From Actinopolyspora lacussalsi (GTDB lineage Bacteria; Actinomycetota; Actinomycetes; Mycobacteriales; Pseudonocardiaceae): a stretch of DNA of 64,000 nucleotides. Positions 34,620 to 43,366 of this stretch are shown here, one piece after another. The DNA is taken from assembly GCA_030803735.1 (NCBI GenBank), contig JAURUC010000001.1:3179501-3243500 (forward strand), written 5' to 3'. The translations under genes were made by a program, and so were the position numbers. A model generated the notes under the pieces. It had not been told where the DNA came from and made no database searches. It saw only the letters and a program-made list of their open reading frames with translations. The stretch's first letter is position 1, and each line of letters begins with the position of its first letter.

Positions 34620-35477
34620 GTGAGTAAGAGTCCTACCGTGCACCGCCGACGTCTTGGCAGCGAACTACGCAAGCTGCGTGAGGCAGCGCAACGCACACAC
34701 CGCGAAGTCGCGGCTCATCTGGATTGCTCACAGGGGAAGATAAGCCAGATCGAGCTCGGCCGTGTCCCGGTCCGCACCGCGGATGTCCGGCTCATGGCCG
34801 AGCTCTACGGATCGAGCAGTGAGCAGGTCACCACACTGCTCGAACTCGCCGAGGGCTCCAAGAAACGCGGTTGGTGGCAGGCGTACGCCAGCACCGCGCG
34901 GCGCAACGGTTTCGACACCTACCTCGGTCTGGAGACCGCCGCAGGAGCGGTGAGCACGTTCGGAGCGGATCCCATCCCCGAATTACTGCAGACCGAGGAG
35001 TACTGCTCGGCACTGCTGGCGACGGAGCGCGAGGCGATAACCGAGGACGAGGTCTCCGAACGGCTGACCATCACGGCGACCCGCCAACAGCGTCTGCTGG
35101 GTGAGCATTCGCTGGAGCTGTACTCGGTGCTGGACGAGTCCGCGCTGCGGCGCGGTGTGGGGGGTCCTCGGGTGATGCGCGCCCAGCTGGAACACCTGGT
35201 GCTGATGAGCTACCGACGCAACGTGACGCTGCGGGTGCTGCCGTTCGGCAGCGGGGCGCATCCGCTGCTCGGCGACCGCGTCACCGCCTTCTCGTTCCGG
35301 GAGACGGGTGACCCGCAGGTGGTGCACGTGGGTGACTCCACGAACTCGCGCTTCTGGGAGAAACCGGCTGAAACCGCTCCGTACCTGGCAGCGTTGGAGC
35401 GGGTGTGCGCGCTGGCGCTGTCGGCCAAGGATTCGACGATGCTGATATCGAGCATCGCGGACGAGCACCGCGAGTGA
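34620..35477 (+). CDS. XRE-family regulator with DUF5753 domain
   Basis: A 285-residue regulator. The N-terminal lambda-repressor-type HTH (about 8-63) reads LGSELRKLREAAQRTHREVA then HLDCSQGKISQIELGRVP. The C-terminal DUF5753 ligand-like domain contains IPELLQTEEYCSALL, RQQRLLG and VTLRVLPFGSGAHP. Such genes are usually followed by a small DUF397 gene; here the next DNA is repeat copy D and pstB on the other strand, so it is an orphan. The GTG at 34620 is tentative; a GTG at 34602 is also possible and neither has a strong ribosome site. Confidence 0.85.
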   Translation: MSKSPTVHRRRLGSELRKLREAAQRTHREVAAHLDCSQGKISQIELGRVPVRTADVRLMAELYGSSSEQVTTLLELAEGSKKRGWWQAYASTARRNGFDTYLGLETAAGAVSTFGADPIPELLQTEEYCSALLATEREAITEDEVSERLTITATRQQRLLGEHSLELYSVLDESALRRGVGGPRVMRAQLEHLVLMSYRRNVTLRVLPFGSGAHPLLGDRVTAFSFRETGDPQVVHVGDSTNSRFWEKPAETAPYLAALERVCALALSAKDSTMLISSIADEHRE

Positions 35478-35535
35478 TCCGGCCCCCGAAGGCCCCGCGG
35501 TCTCCGGCCGGATGATCCCCTCACTCGGCCGGCGT

Positions 35536-35736
35536 CGATTTCCCACGAAATCGCCGCGCCTTCGGTACGGTTTCGGGATCCCACCATGCCCGCGGGCCGT
35601 ACTCCGGCCACCCTCGCAGTCGGCACCGCCGCGGGTTCTCCGGTGCGGCTCTCGCGAGGACGGCCCCGACGTTGTGTAGGTCGCTACCCGATGTCGGGGC
35701 ACCCGCAGCGAGAGCCGTGTCAGAGGTTCCGCCACC
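35536..35736. repeat. Dispersed palindromic repeat, copy D
   Basis: The 18-bp palindrome CGATTTC-CCAC-GAAATCG (35536-35553), then about 80 bp later the large hairpin (35631-35736). Same order and orientation as copies B and E; the core centre TTGTGTAGGTCGCTACCC is identical to B. It lies in the convergent gap between the DUF5753 regulator and pstB. Confidence 0.87.
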
Positions 35737-35771
35737 AGCACCGCCAGGCAGGCCGACCCGACACGGTCCCC

Positions 35772-36548
35772 TCAGCCGAAGCGGCCGGAGATGTAGCCCT
35801 CGGTGGCCTTCTGACTCGGATTCGAGAAGATCTTCCCGGTCTCGCCGATCTCGACCAACTGGCCGGGCTGCCCCACCTCGGGCAGGTTGAAGAACGCCGT
35901 CTGGTCACTCACCCGCGCGGCCTGCTGCATGTTGTGCGTGACGATGACGATCGTGTAGTCCTTCTTCAGCTCGGCGATGAGATCCTCAATCGCCAGCGTC
36001 GAGATGGGATCGAGTGCCGAGCAGGGCTCGTCCATCAACAGCACGTCGGGCTGCACCGCGATGGCGCGGGCGATGCACAGCCGCTGCTGCTGGCCACCGG
36101 AGAGCCCACCGCCGGGCTTGTTGAGCCGGTCCTTGACCTCTTCCCAGAGATTGGCCCCGCGCAGCGAACGTTCGGTGATCTCCTCGAGGCGCTTCTTGTC
36201 CTTGACTCCGGCCAGCTTCAGGCCGGCCACCACGTTGTCCCTGATCGACATCGTGGGGAACGGGTTGGCCCGCTGGAACACCATCCCGATGGTGCGGCGA
36301 ACCTGGACGGGGTCGACCCCTGGTGCGTAGACGTTCTCACCGTCGAGCAGCACACTGCCCTCGACCCTGGAGCCGGGAATCACCTCGTGCATGCGGTTCA
36401 GCGCTCGCAGCACGGTGGACTTGCCGCAACCGGAGGGGCCGATGAAGGCGGTGACGCTCCGGGCGTGCACCTGCAGCGTGACGTCCTGCACCGCGTGGAA
36501 CTTGTTGTAGTAGAGGTTGAGATCGTTGATGTCGAGACGTTTGGCCAT
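35772..36548 (-). CDS. pstB: Phosphate ABC transporter ATPase
   Basis: A 258-residue ABC ATPase with Walker [10 protein letters not shown], signature [14 protein letters not shown], Walker [14 protein letters not shown] and H-loop [10 protein letters not shown]. It powers high-affinity phosphate uptake by PstSCA. Last gene of pstS-pstC-pstA-pstB, 15 bp after pstA. Equivalent of mycobacterial phoT. Downstream is repeat copy D rather than a recognisable terminator. Confidence 0.95.
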   Translation of the reverse strand: MAKRLDINDLNLYYNKFHAVQDVTLQVHARSVTAFIGPSGCGKSTVLRALNRMHEVIPGSRVEGSVLLDGENVYAPGVDPVQVRRTIGMVFQRANPFPTMSIRDNVVAGLKLAGVKDKKRLEEITERSLRGANLWEEVKDRLNKPGGGLSGGQQQRLCIARAIAVQPDVLLMDEPCSALDPISTLAIEDLIAELKKDYTIVIVTHNMQQAARVSDQTAFFNLPEVGQPGQLVEIGETGKIFSNPSQKATEGYISGRFG

Positions 36549-36563
36549 GATTCGGCTACCGCC

Positions 36564-37478
36564 CTACCTGGTCTTTACCGCGAACAGTTTGGACAACAGT
36601 GTTGCCAGCAGATTGATCAGCATGATCAGCAGCACGAGGGTGAGCGCCGCTCCCCACATCCGGTACTCGCCCGCCTCCGTGGACGTCTTGCGCGCCGTGT
36701 AGACCGTTAGGGGCAGCGAGGCCATCGGACCGTCGAACAGGTTGTAATTGATCGCCCTGGAATAACCGACCAGGATGAGCAGGGGCGCGGTCTCGCCCAT
36801 CACCCTGGCGAGCCCGAGGATGATGCCGGTGATGATGCCGGAGAACGAGGTAGGCAGCACCACCTTCACGATCGTCTTCCACTTGGGGACGCCCAGGGCG
36901 TAGGAAGCCTCCCGCAGCTCGTCGGGAACGATCGTCAGCATCGTCTCGGTCACCCGCACCACCACCGGCAGCATCAGCAGCACCAGCGAGAGCGAGACCG
37001 CGAATCCGCTGCGGTCGAAACCGAACGTGGTGATCCACAGCGCGTAGATGAACAGCCCTGCCACGATCGAGGGAAGGCCGCTGAGGATGTCCACCATGAA
37101 GGTGGTGGTCCGGGCCAGTTTGGAGTTCCTGCCGTACTCGATGAGGAAGATTCCGACCGTCACGCCGAGCGGAACCGCGATCAGGGCGCAGACGAGTGTC
37201 TGCTCCAGGGTTCCCACCAACGCGTGGTAGATACCGCCACCGGAATCGTTCGGCAGCAACCCGTAGAACGAGTGGTTCCACCAATCCGCGTTGAGCATCG
37301 GGGCCAGGCCGCGCTGCACCAGGGTGAACAGCACCCACAGCAGCGGAATCACCGCGACCAAAAACGCCAGGCCGAACAGCACCGTGGCGGTGTGATTCTT
37401 GATCTTGCGCCCCAGCCCGAGCTGTTGGAAGGCGGGGGCGCTGGCGGGCCGCTCGAGGTCAGCGGTGTCCGTTCTCAT
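36564..37478 (-). CDS. pstA: Phosphate ABC transporter permease PstA
   Basis: A 304-residue inner-membrane permease with six membrane segments. The ABC-permease EAA-type loop EASYALGVPKWKTIVKVVLP is present, and GIILGLARVMGETAPLLI follows as in PstA. Its first four bases overlap the pstC stop (ATGA), indicating coupling. Forms the phosphate channel with PstC. Confidence 0.94.
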   Translation of the reverse strand: MRTDTADLERPASAPAFQQLGLGRKIKNHTATVLFGLAFLVAVIPLLWVLFTLVQRGLAPMLNADWWNHSFYGLLPNDSGGGIYHALVGTLEQTLVCALIAVPLGVTVGIFLIEYGRNSKLARTTTFMVDILSGLPSIVAGLFIYALWITTFGFDRSGFAVSLSLVLLMLPVVVRVTETMLTIVPDELREASYALGVPKWKTIVKVVLPTSFSGIITGIILGLARVMGETAPLLILVGYSRAINYNLFDGPMASLPLTVYTARKTSTEAGEYRMWGAALTLVLLIMLINLLATLLSKLFAVKTR

Positions 37479-38602
37479 TTCTTCCCCTTACCGCTGCCGC
37501 TCTCGATCCAGCGGGCGAGCGCGTTGACGGCGAAGGTGCTGATGAACAGCACCAGCCCGGCCGCGATGTAGGCACCGACGGTGAGGTGGTTGTTGAACTC
37601 GGCCGAGCCGAGCGCGATCCGCGAAGCGAAGGTGGCCCCCGCGTCGAAGATGCTGTAGTGCGGCCCCTCGAAGGTGTAGCTGAGAATGACCGTCAGCGCG
37701 ACGGTCTCACCGAGCGCCCTGCCGAGGCCGAGCATGGCTCCGCCGACGAACCCGCTGCGGCCGAACGGCCAGACGGTGGTGCGCACCACTTCCCACTTGG
37801 TCGCCCCCAGCGCCAGGGCTCCCTCGATCTGCGCCGAGGGGGTTCGCTCGAACACCTCGCGCGCGACTCCGGTGATGATCGGAAGGATCATCACCGCCAG
37901 CACGATGCCCGCCGTGAAGACGTTCGAACCGCTGTTGGCGGGCACGTTGCCGTCGGCGAAGATCGGTATCCAACCCAGCGTCCCGTTGATCCAGAGCGCG
38001 ACGGGTTTGAGCACCGGCGCCAGCACCAGTGCTCCCCAGAGGCCGTAGATCACGGAGGGGACAGCGGCGAGCAGGTCCACCACGTAGGCGAACGGGCGGG
38101 CCAGCACCTTCGGGGCGTACTGGGTGAGGAACAGCGCGATTCCGCCCGCCACGGGCATCGCGATGATGAGCGCCACCAGCGAGCTCGCGACGGTGATCCA
38201 GGCGAGATCGACGATGCCGAAGGCCATGTTCTCCGGATCGCCGGTCCGCCACTGCCCCGAGAGTAGGAAGTTGGCCTCGTTGGCGTGCAACGCGGGGATG
38301 GCCCTGACGAGCAGGAACAGCCCGATGGCCGCGATGATGGTGACGACGAAGATCCCGGATCCGGTCGCCACGGCCTGGAACAGCCGGTCCCCGAGGCGTA
38401 CCACCTTCTTCTTCCCGCCCGGTTGCTCCGGCGGTGTGGGTGGCTCCGACGACACCGGCTCTTCGGGGCTTCCCACGAGAGTGCTGCCGGCCTCGCCCGG
38501 CGGTGTGACTGCTTGGCCCGGCGGTGTGACTGCTTGGCCCGGCGGTGTGACTGCTTCGCCCGACGGTGCGGACCGCCACTCGGAATTCGTCGACTCGGTC
38601 AC
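37475..38602 (-). CDS. pstC: Phosphate ABC transporter permease PstC
   Basis: A 375-residue permease with six membrane segments and the loop EGALALGATKWEVVRTTVWP. The cytoplasmic N-terminus of about 65 residues is unusual: seven-residue units AVTPPGQ/AVTPPGE repeated (21-bp DNA repeat at 38495-38570), then a proline-rich stretch. GTG 38602 is chosen as first sensible start (TESTNSEW) with GAGAGG upstream. The family core alone is about 300-320 residues. Confidence 0.93.
   Translation of the reverse strand: MTESTNSEWRSAPSGEAVTPPGQAVTPPGQAVTPPGEAGSTLVGSPEEPVSSEPPTPPEQPGGKKKVVRLGDRLFQAVATGSGIFVVTIIAAIGLFLLVRAIPALHANEANFLLSGQWRTGDPENMAFGIVDLAWITVASSLVALIIAMPVAGGIALFLTQYAPKVLARPFAYVVDLLAAVPSVIYGLWGALVLAPVLKPVALWINGTLGWIPIFADGNVPANSGSNVFTAGIVLAVMILPIITGVAREVFERTPSAQIEGALALGATKWEVVRTTVWPFGRSGFVGGAMLGLGRALGETVALTVILSYTFEGPHYSIFDAGATFASRIALGSAEFNNHLTVGAYIAAGLVLFISTFAVNALARWIESGSGKGKK
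38495..38570. repeat. 21-bp tandem repeat in the 5' part of pstC
   Basis: Three full copies of GCCCGGCGGTGTGACTGCTT plus one base (38495-38557), then a partial fourth diverging after ACGGTGCG. In frame, it encodes AVTPPG-type heptads. Copy number could vary between strains. Confidence 0.9.
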
Positions 38603-38732
38603 AGTTGTTCGCGACCTCTCAGTTTCCGGATTTCCCGGTCGTACTCGTGTGCCGTGGCTGCCGCACGGCACGAGCACGCACTAGCCCGGGAGGACGTCGG
38701 GTTGGTGGCGACCTGGCTCGGCACTGCCGGGC

Positions 38733-39845
38733 TCAGGTCCGGATCGCCTCGACCGCGTCGAGGACCTTCTCGCGGAACTTCGGAGGCAGCGGCACGTAAC
38801 CAGCCTGCTCCAGGTTCTCCTGGCCCGCGTGTGCCGCGATCCGCAGCGCGGCGGTCACGGACTTCGCGGTCTGCTTGTCGTAGCCCGCCGAGCACACGAC
38901 CTCGTAGGTGGCCAGCACCAGCGGGTAGACCCCCGGCGAGTCGTTGCCGTAGATCGACTCCAGATTCAGCCGGAGGTCGTGCCCGGTACCGGCTATCTCG
39001 GCACCGTCGATGGCCTTGCCCGCGGATCGGCTGGTGAGTTCGACCGGACCGTTGCCGCTGTCGATGGCGGCGATGCCGAGTCCGGCGTTCTTCGGGAAAG
39101 CCCAGGCCGCGTAGGCGATCCCGCCCTCGGTCTGCTCGACCGAGGAGGTGACTCCGTCGGTACCTGCCCTGCCCTGGCCCACACCGGATCCGGGGCGGAA
39201 CGTCTTGCCCGAGCCGTTCCACATCCCGTGGGTGGCGATGGACAGGTATTCCTGGAAGTTGGCCGAGGTGCCGGACTCGTCGGAGCGGTAGAACGGCACG
39301 ATCTCGGTTCCCGGCAGGTCGGCCCCCTGGTTGAGCCGCTGGATGGCCGGGTCGTTCCACCTGGTGATCTCGCCCTGGTAGATCTTGGCGATCGTCTCCG
39401 GGCTGAGGTTGAGGTCGTCGACCCCCGGAAGGTTGTAGGTGATCGCGAGCGGCCCGAACACCATGGGGATGTTCCAGGCGGGATTGCCCTCACAGCGTTT
39501 CCTGGCCTTCGCGGCCTCGGCACTGTTGAGCGCCTCGTCCGACCCGGCGAAGTCGACCTGCCCGGCGGTGAAGGCGGATATGCCCTTGCCCGAGCCGGAG
39601 GCCGTGTAGTTGAGCTGCCTGCCCTCGCACTTGACGCCGAAGTCCCTGGCGAAGACATCCATCGCGTTCTTCTGCGCGGAAGAGCCCTCGGCGACCACGG
39701 AGGCGTCTCCGCAGTCGACCTCGAGTTGCCGCAACTCGGTGTTCAGATCGGCCGTGGTGACGTTGCGATCGGTTCCGCAGGAGGTCAGCGCGAGAACACC
39801 GACCGCGAGAAACCCGAGCGCGAACCTGTGCCGCCCGAAGTGCAC
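38733..39845 (-). CDS. pstS: Phosphate-binding lipoprotein PstS
   Basis: A 370-residue solute-binding protein with a lipoprotein signal (hydrophobic core FALGFLAVGVLALTSC; lipobox LTSC). The phosphate-binding features include AEGSSAQKNAM (the S-A-Q loop), FAGSDEALN and SDESGTSANFQEYL. Anchored outside the membrane, it delivers phosphate to PstCA. GTG 39845 follows GGAGGAG by five bases. A PHO box lies about 90-105 bp upstream. First gene of the pst operon; 130 bp to pstC. Confidence 0.94.
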   Translation of the reverse strand: MHFGRHRFALGFLAVGVLALTSCGTDRNVTTADLNTELRQLEVDCGDASVVAEGSSAQKNAMDVFARDFGVKCEGRQLNYTASGSGKGISAFTAGQVDFAGSDEALNSAEAAKARKRCEGNPAWNIPMVFGPLAITYNLPGVDDLNLSPETIAKIYQGEITRWNDPAIQRLNQGADLPGTEIVPFYRSDESGTSANFQEYLSIATHGMWNGSGKTFRPGSGVGQGRAGTDGVTSSVEQTEGGIAYAAWAFPKNAGLGIAAIDSGNGPVELTSRSAGKAIDGAEIAGTGHDLRLNLESIYGNDSPGVYPLVLATYEVVCSAGYDKQTAKSVTAALRIAAHAGQENLEQAGYVPLPPKFREKVLDAVEAIRT

Positions 39846-39932
39846 GTCGCTCCTCCAAGACAACGGAGTTGACGGCGTGTGCCGTTCCGAGAGCGACCCT
39901 AAGCCGACTCGGTAGCCATCGACCGCCATCCA

Positions 39933-39950
39933 GGTGAACAGAAAATGAAC
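39933..39950 (-). promoter_or_regulatory. PHO box upstream of pstS
   Basis: On the minus strand, GTTCATT and GTTCACC repeat with an 11-bp period. This is the same architecture as the box before phoU and fits PhoP binding. Confidence 0.7.
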
Positions 39951-39982
39951 ACGGCACGCTAAGTAAGCAAGCACACAGCTAA

Positions 39983-40015
39983 GCGGGTGAGCACACCCGA
40001 AAACTGCTCACCCGC
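39983..40015 (-). terminator. Hairpin terminator after mshD
   Basis: Eleven-bp stem, GCGGGTGAGCA (39983-39993) with TGCTCACCCGC (40005-40015), loop of 11. It lies 36 bp past the mshD stop and ahead of the pst promoter. Confidence 0.75.
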
Positions 40016-40051
40016 ACCACAATCTTGAACACCCTCAGTGTTCAGCGTTGC

Positions 40052-41017
40052 TCATCGGCCGAGCTGCGCGTCGACATCCCAGCGCTCGAACCCGAGACGG
40101 CGGTAAACACTGACGGCGGGACCGTTGTCCGCCTCCACGTAGAGCAGCACCGTCGGACATCCGACGTCGCGCAGGTAGCGCAACCCGGCGAGCGTCAGAG
40201 CTCTCCCGAGTCCACTACCCTGCGTGTTCGGGTCGACTCCGACCACGTAGACCTCGCCGCTCCCGTCCGGATGAATCTTGGTCCAGTGGAATCCGAGCAA
40301 CCGGTCGGCATCGTCCACGGCCAGCAGGAACCCCGCCGGATCGAACCAGTCAAGTCCCTCCTTCTCCCGAAGCTCCGCCTCGGTCATCCCGCCCTGCTCG
40401 GGGTGCCAGGAGAACGCGAGGTGATTGACCCGGACCAGCTCCGGTTCGTCCTCGCCGACCCGGAAACCACGTACCGTCACTCCCTCCGGCAGGACCGGCT
40501 CGTCGAGTTCGGCACCGCTCAACTCACGCCCCATCCGCCACAGTTCGCGAACCCGGGTGAAACCGAACCGGTCAGCCAGCCGGACCGCGGCCGCGAGCAG
40601 GCCGTGCGACCAGATGCGCAGCCGGTACGAATCCCCTTCGTCGTCGGGTTCGACGGGTATCTCGGCACGTTCCAACAACGCCGCCACCAGCTGGGTACCG
40701 ATCCCGTTCTCGCGGAAGCGGGGATGTACCGCGAGTTCGGCGACCAGGGGTTCCCCCCGGGATTCGCCCTCGGTGTCCATATGGGCGTAACCCGCCAGTT
40801 CGCCGCCGTCGGCACGGATCACGAAGTGTTCCGAACCCGCGACATCGGCCTGCACCGGCTCGATCTGTTCACTGACCCCCCGGTGGGAGCGCAACCGCAG
40901 GATCACGTGCTCGCCGACGGGCGCCACCCCGTCGGCTCGCTCGGCCGCGGTCAGCAGGTCGAAGACCTCGGCGGTCTCGGTCTCGTCAAGTCCGTTTCGC
41001 CACGTCAGATGCACCAC
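40052..41017 (-). CDS. mshD: Mycothiol synthase
   Basis: A 321-residue tandem-GNAT protein that acetylates the cysteine of Cys-GlcN-Ins, the last step of mycothiol synthesis. The second GNAT has VGVDPNTQGSGLGRALTLAG and YVEADNGPAVSVYRRLGFER; the first is degenerate, with AVHPRFRENGIGTQLVA. The start is set at the first of two GTGs (41017/41014), where a TAATCT box lies exactly seven bases upstream, suggesting leaderless translation; the longer ATG frame from 41065 has no support. Positioned as in mycobacteria, between glnR and phoT/pstB. Confidence 0.92.
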   Translation of the reverse strand: MVHLTWRNGLDETETAEVFDLLTAAERADGVAPVGEHVILRLRSHRGVSEQIEPVQADVAGSEHFVIRADGGELAGYAHMDTEGESRGEPLVAELAVHPRFRENGIGTQLVAALLERAEIPVEPDDEGDSYRLRIWSHGLLAAAVRLADRFGFTRVRELWRMGRELSGAELDEPVLPEGVTVRGFRVGEDEPELVRVNHLAFSWHPEQGGMTEAELREKEGLDWFDPAGFLLAVDDADRLLGFHWTKIHPDGSGEVYVVGVDPNTQGSGLGRALTLAGLRYLRDVGCPTVLLYVEADNGPAVSVYRRLGFERWDVDAQLGR

Positions 41018-41172
41018 ACGACCGAGATTACCGATGTTCAACCAGCGTTGGTTGCCCGCGTGCACTCCACTCGACTATGAAACCGAAGGAAGGACGGTCA
41101 CGAACACCGGAGTCGCAGCGAGTGGAACGACGAACGCGGCGCAACACGCCGCCCCCGGCTCCGAGGCAGCGT

Positions 41173-41349
41173 CAATTTCTCGCGAAATCGCCGCGCCACT
41201 TCGACGCAGGCCGCACTCCGACCACCCTCGCGGTCGGCACCGCCGCGGGTTCTCCGGTGCGGCTCTCGCGAGAACGGCCCCGACGTTGTGTAGCCGCTAC
41301 CCGATGTCGGGGCACCCGCAGCGAGAGCCGTGCCAGAGGTTCCGCCACC
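41173..41349. repeat. Dispersed palindromic repeat, copy E
   Basis: Short palindrome CAATTTCTCGCGAAATCG (41173-41190, one mismatch), then about 55 bp later the large hairpin (41245-41349). Nearly identical to copy D in the arms, with a 3-base deletion at the centre (TGTAGCCGCTACCC). It lies in the divergent gap between mshD and an APC permease, so it may sit near both promoters. Confidence 0.87.
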
Positions 41350-41395
41350 AGCACCGCCACGCAACACAAGCCCCGCACGAACGAAAGAAGTGGTC

Positions 41396-42676
41396 ATGCG
41401 TTTGAACGCCCGCCTCGGTACCGCCGACGCGGTTACGATCGGACTCGGTTCGATGATCGGCGCCGGGCTCTTCGCGGCGTTCGCCCCCGCGGCCTCGCTG
41501 GCGGGCTGGAACCTCGTCCCGGCACTGTTGCTGGCGGCGTTCGTGGCGTTCTGCAACGCGTCGAGCTCGGCGGCACTGGCGGCCCGCTACCCCACCGCGG
41601 GAGGTACCTACGTCTACGGCCGCGAACGGCTCGGTCCGCTCTGGGGCTACCTGGCCGGTTGGGGATTCGTCACCGGTAAGACGGCTTCGTGCGCCGCGAT
41701 GGCGCTGACTGCGGCGAACTATCTCTCGCCGTCGCACCGCGAGGCCGTGGCGGTGGTGTTCGTGCTGCTGCTCGCCGGGACCAACTACATCGGGATCACC
41801 CGCACGGCACGGCTGGCCCGAGTGCTGTTGGTGATCACGCTGGCCGGGTTGGCGGTGGCGCTCGTCGCGACATGGCTCCCGGACTCGGATCCACCGCTGC
41901 TGCCCGGCAGCGGGGCCGTCTCGTCGGAGACCGGGTCGCGCTGGGGTGGCCTGTGGGGGACGACCGGCGCAGCGGGGCTGCTGTTCTTCGCCTTCGCGGG
42001 GTACGCGCGGATAGCCACCCTCGGTGAGGAGGTCCGCGATCCGGAACGGACCATCCCGCGGGCCATTCCGATCGCCCTGGGCATCGTGGTGCTGCTGTAC
42101 CTGGTGGTCGGAGTGACGCTGCTCGGCTCGCTGGGGCCGTCCGGGCTGGCCGAATCCACCGCACCGCTCGCCGAGGCGGTAAGGGAGGGCCCCCTTCCGT
42201 GGCTGGCACCGGCCGCACGACTGGCCGCGGGTACGGCCGCGCTGGGCGCGCTGCTCGCCCTGCTCGCGGGAGTGGGAAGAACCGCGATGGCGATGGCCCG
42301 CGAGCGAGACCTGCCGGGCCCGCTGGACCGCGTTCACCCCCGGTTCGGCACCCCGCACCACGCCGAGCTCGGAGTAGCCGCCGCGGTGGTGCTGCTGATC
42401 GCGGCGGGTGACCTGCGCGCGGTGATCGGCTTCTCCTCGTTCGGTGTGCTGATCTACTACGCGATCACCAACGCGGCAGCGTGGACCCTACCCGGGGAAC
42501 AACGGTGGTTCCCCAGGGCGCTGCCCGTCGTGGGCCTACTGGGGTGCGCTGTACTCGCGTTCAGCCTGCCGTGGCAGGCCGTCGTGGCCGGGCTCGGCTG
42601 CTTCGGCGTCGGGATCCTGTTCCGCGAGCGGCGGAAGATCCGCTCCCTCCTGCGCGGCCGAGTCGGCACGTCGTGA
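41396..42676 (+). CDS. APC-superfamily permease (compact type)
   Basis: A 426-residue permease with about 12 membrane segments. Helix-1 motif IGLGSMIGAGLFAAF and the segment AALAARYPTAGGTYVYGRERLG are typical of the basic/neutral amino acid branch. It is unlike the tandem pair at 5-8.7 kb. ATG 41396 follows AAAGAAG. Its last 141 bp overlap the 3' end of glnR on the opposite strand, an unusually deep convergent overlap. A nitrogen-related substrate is plausible from the glnR neighbour, but this is only inference. Confidence 0.87.
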   Translation: MRLNARLGTADAVTIGLGSMIGAGLFAAFAPAASLAGWNLVPALLLAAFVAFCNASSSAALAARYPTAGGTYVYGRERLGPLWGYLAGWGFVTGKTASCAAMALTAANYLSPSHREAVAVVFVLLLAGTNYIGITRTARLARVLLVITLAGLAVALVATWLPDSDPPLLPGSGAVSSETGSRWGGLWGTTGAAGLLFFAFAGYARIATLGEEVRDPERTIPRAIPIALGIVVLLYLVVGVTLLGSLGPSGLAESTAPLAEAVREGPLPWLAPAARLAAGTAALGALLALLAGVGRTAMAMARERDLPGPLDRVHPRFGTPHHAELGVAAAVVLLIAAGDLRAVIGFSSFGVLIYYAITNAAAWTLPGEQRWFPRALPVVGLLGCAVLAFSLPWQAVVAGLGCFGVGILFRERRKIRSLLRGRVGTS

Positions 42677-43366
42677 ACCGGTCGCGTCCCGGTTCGTCCG
42701 CGAGGGCCGCACGAACTTGTAGCCCACGCTCCGGACCGTTCCGATCATGGCCTCGTGCTCGGGGCCCAGCTTCGCGCGCAGTCGCCTGATGTGCACGTCC
42801 ACCGTCCGGGTACCGCCGAAGAAGTCGTAGCCCCAGACCTCCTGCAGCAGCTGCACCCGCGTGAAGACCCTGCCCGCGTGGGTGGCGAGGTGCTTTAGCA
42901 GCTCGAACTCCTTGTAGGTCAGTTCGAGGGCCTTGCCCTTGAGCCTGGCCGTGTAGGTCTCGTCCTCGATGACCAGGTCGCCCACGGTCACCGGCCCACC
43001 GGCGACGGATTCGGCCCCACGCTGCGCGGTGCGCAGCCTGATCCGCGCATCGACCTCGGCCGGGCCAGCCGTGGGCAGCAGCACGTCGTCCACACCCCAC
43101 TCGGCGTTGACCACCACGAGGCCGCCCTCGTTGACCACGGCGAACACCGGTACCCCGGCGCCTCCCGAGGACAGCATCCGGCACAGGTTCCTGGCGTTGG
43201 CGAGGTTGTCGCGGGCGTCGACGACCACGAGTTCGTATCCGCTGGCAGTGACCATCGCGGAGCTGTCCGGAGCGATCACCCGCACCCGGTGCGGCAGCAG
43301 GGACAACGCGGGCAGCACGGCCTCGCAGTCGGACTCGTTACTCAACAGCAGCAGATCGGAGCTCAT
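42536..43366 (-). CDS. glnR: Nitrogen regulator GlnR (orphan OmpR-type)
   Basis: A 276-residue orphan response regulator. It begins MSSDLLLLSNESD with the actinobacterial GlnR receiver-like domain (EWGVDDVLLPTAGPAEVDAR) and ends in a winged helix (ELTYKEFELLKHLATHAGRV and YDFFGGTRTVDVHIRRLRAKLG). GlnR controls ammonium assimilation, nitrate use and transporters by binding GlnR boxes. About 50 extra C-terminal residues (after YKFVRPSR) are acidic and disordered, longer than the family norm, and this extension is what overlaps the permease gene. Start ATG 43366. Confidence 0.92.
   Translation of the reverse strand: MSSDLLLLSNESDCEAVLPALSLLPHRVRVIAPDSSAMVTASGYELVVVDARDNLANARNLCRMLSSGGAGVPVFAVVNEGGLVVVNAEWGVDDVLLPTAGPAEVDARIRLRTAQRGAESVAGGPVTVGDLVIEDETYTARLKGKALELTYKEFELLKHLATHAGRVFTRVQLLQEVWGYDFFGGTRTVDVHIRRLRAKLGPEHEAMIGTVRSVGYKFVRPSRTNRDATGSRRADSAAQEGADLPPLAEQDPDAEAAEPGHDGLPRQAEREYSAPQ

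Noticed and set aside
38495..38570. 21-bp repeats as CRISPR or regulatory repeats
   Set aside because: They are in frame within pstC and code for regular proline-rich heptads.
4765..41190. Short 18-bp palindromes as parS (chromosome segregation) sites
   Set aside because: Recalled parS is TGTTTCACGTGAAACA-like; the repeated core CGATTTCnCGnGAAATCG does not match and the copies are too dispersed.
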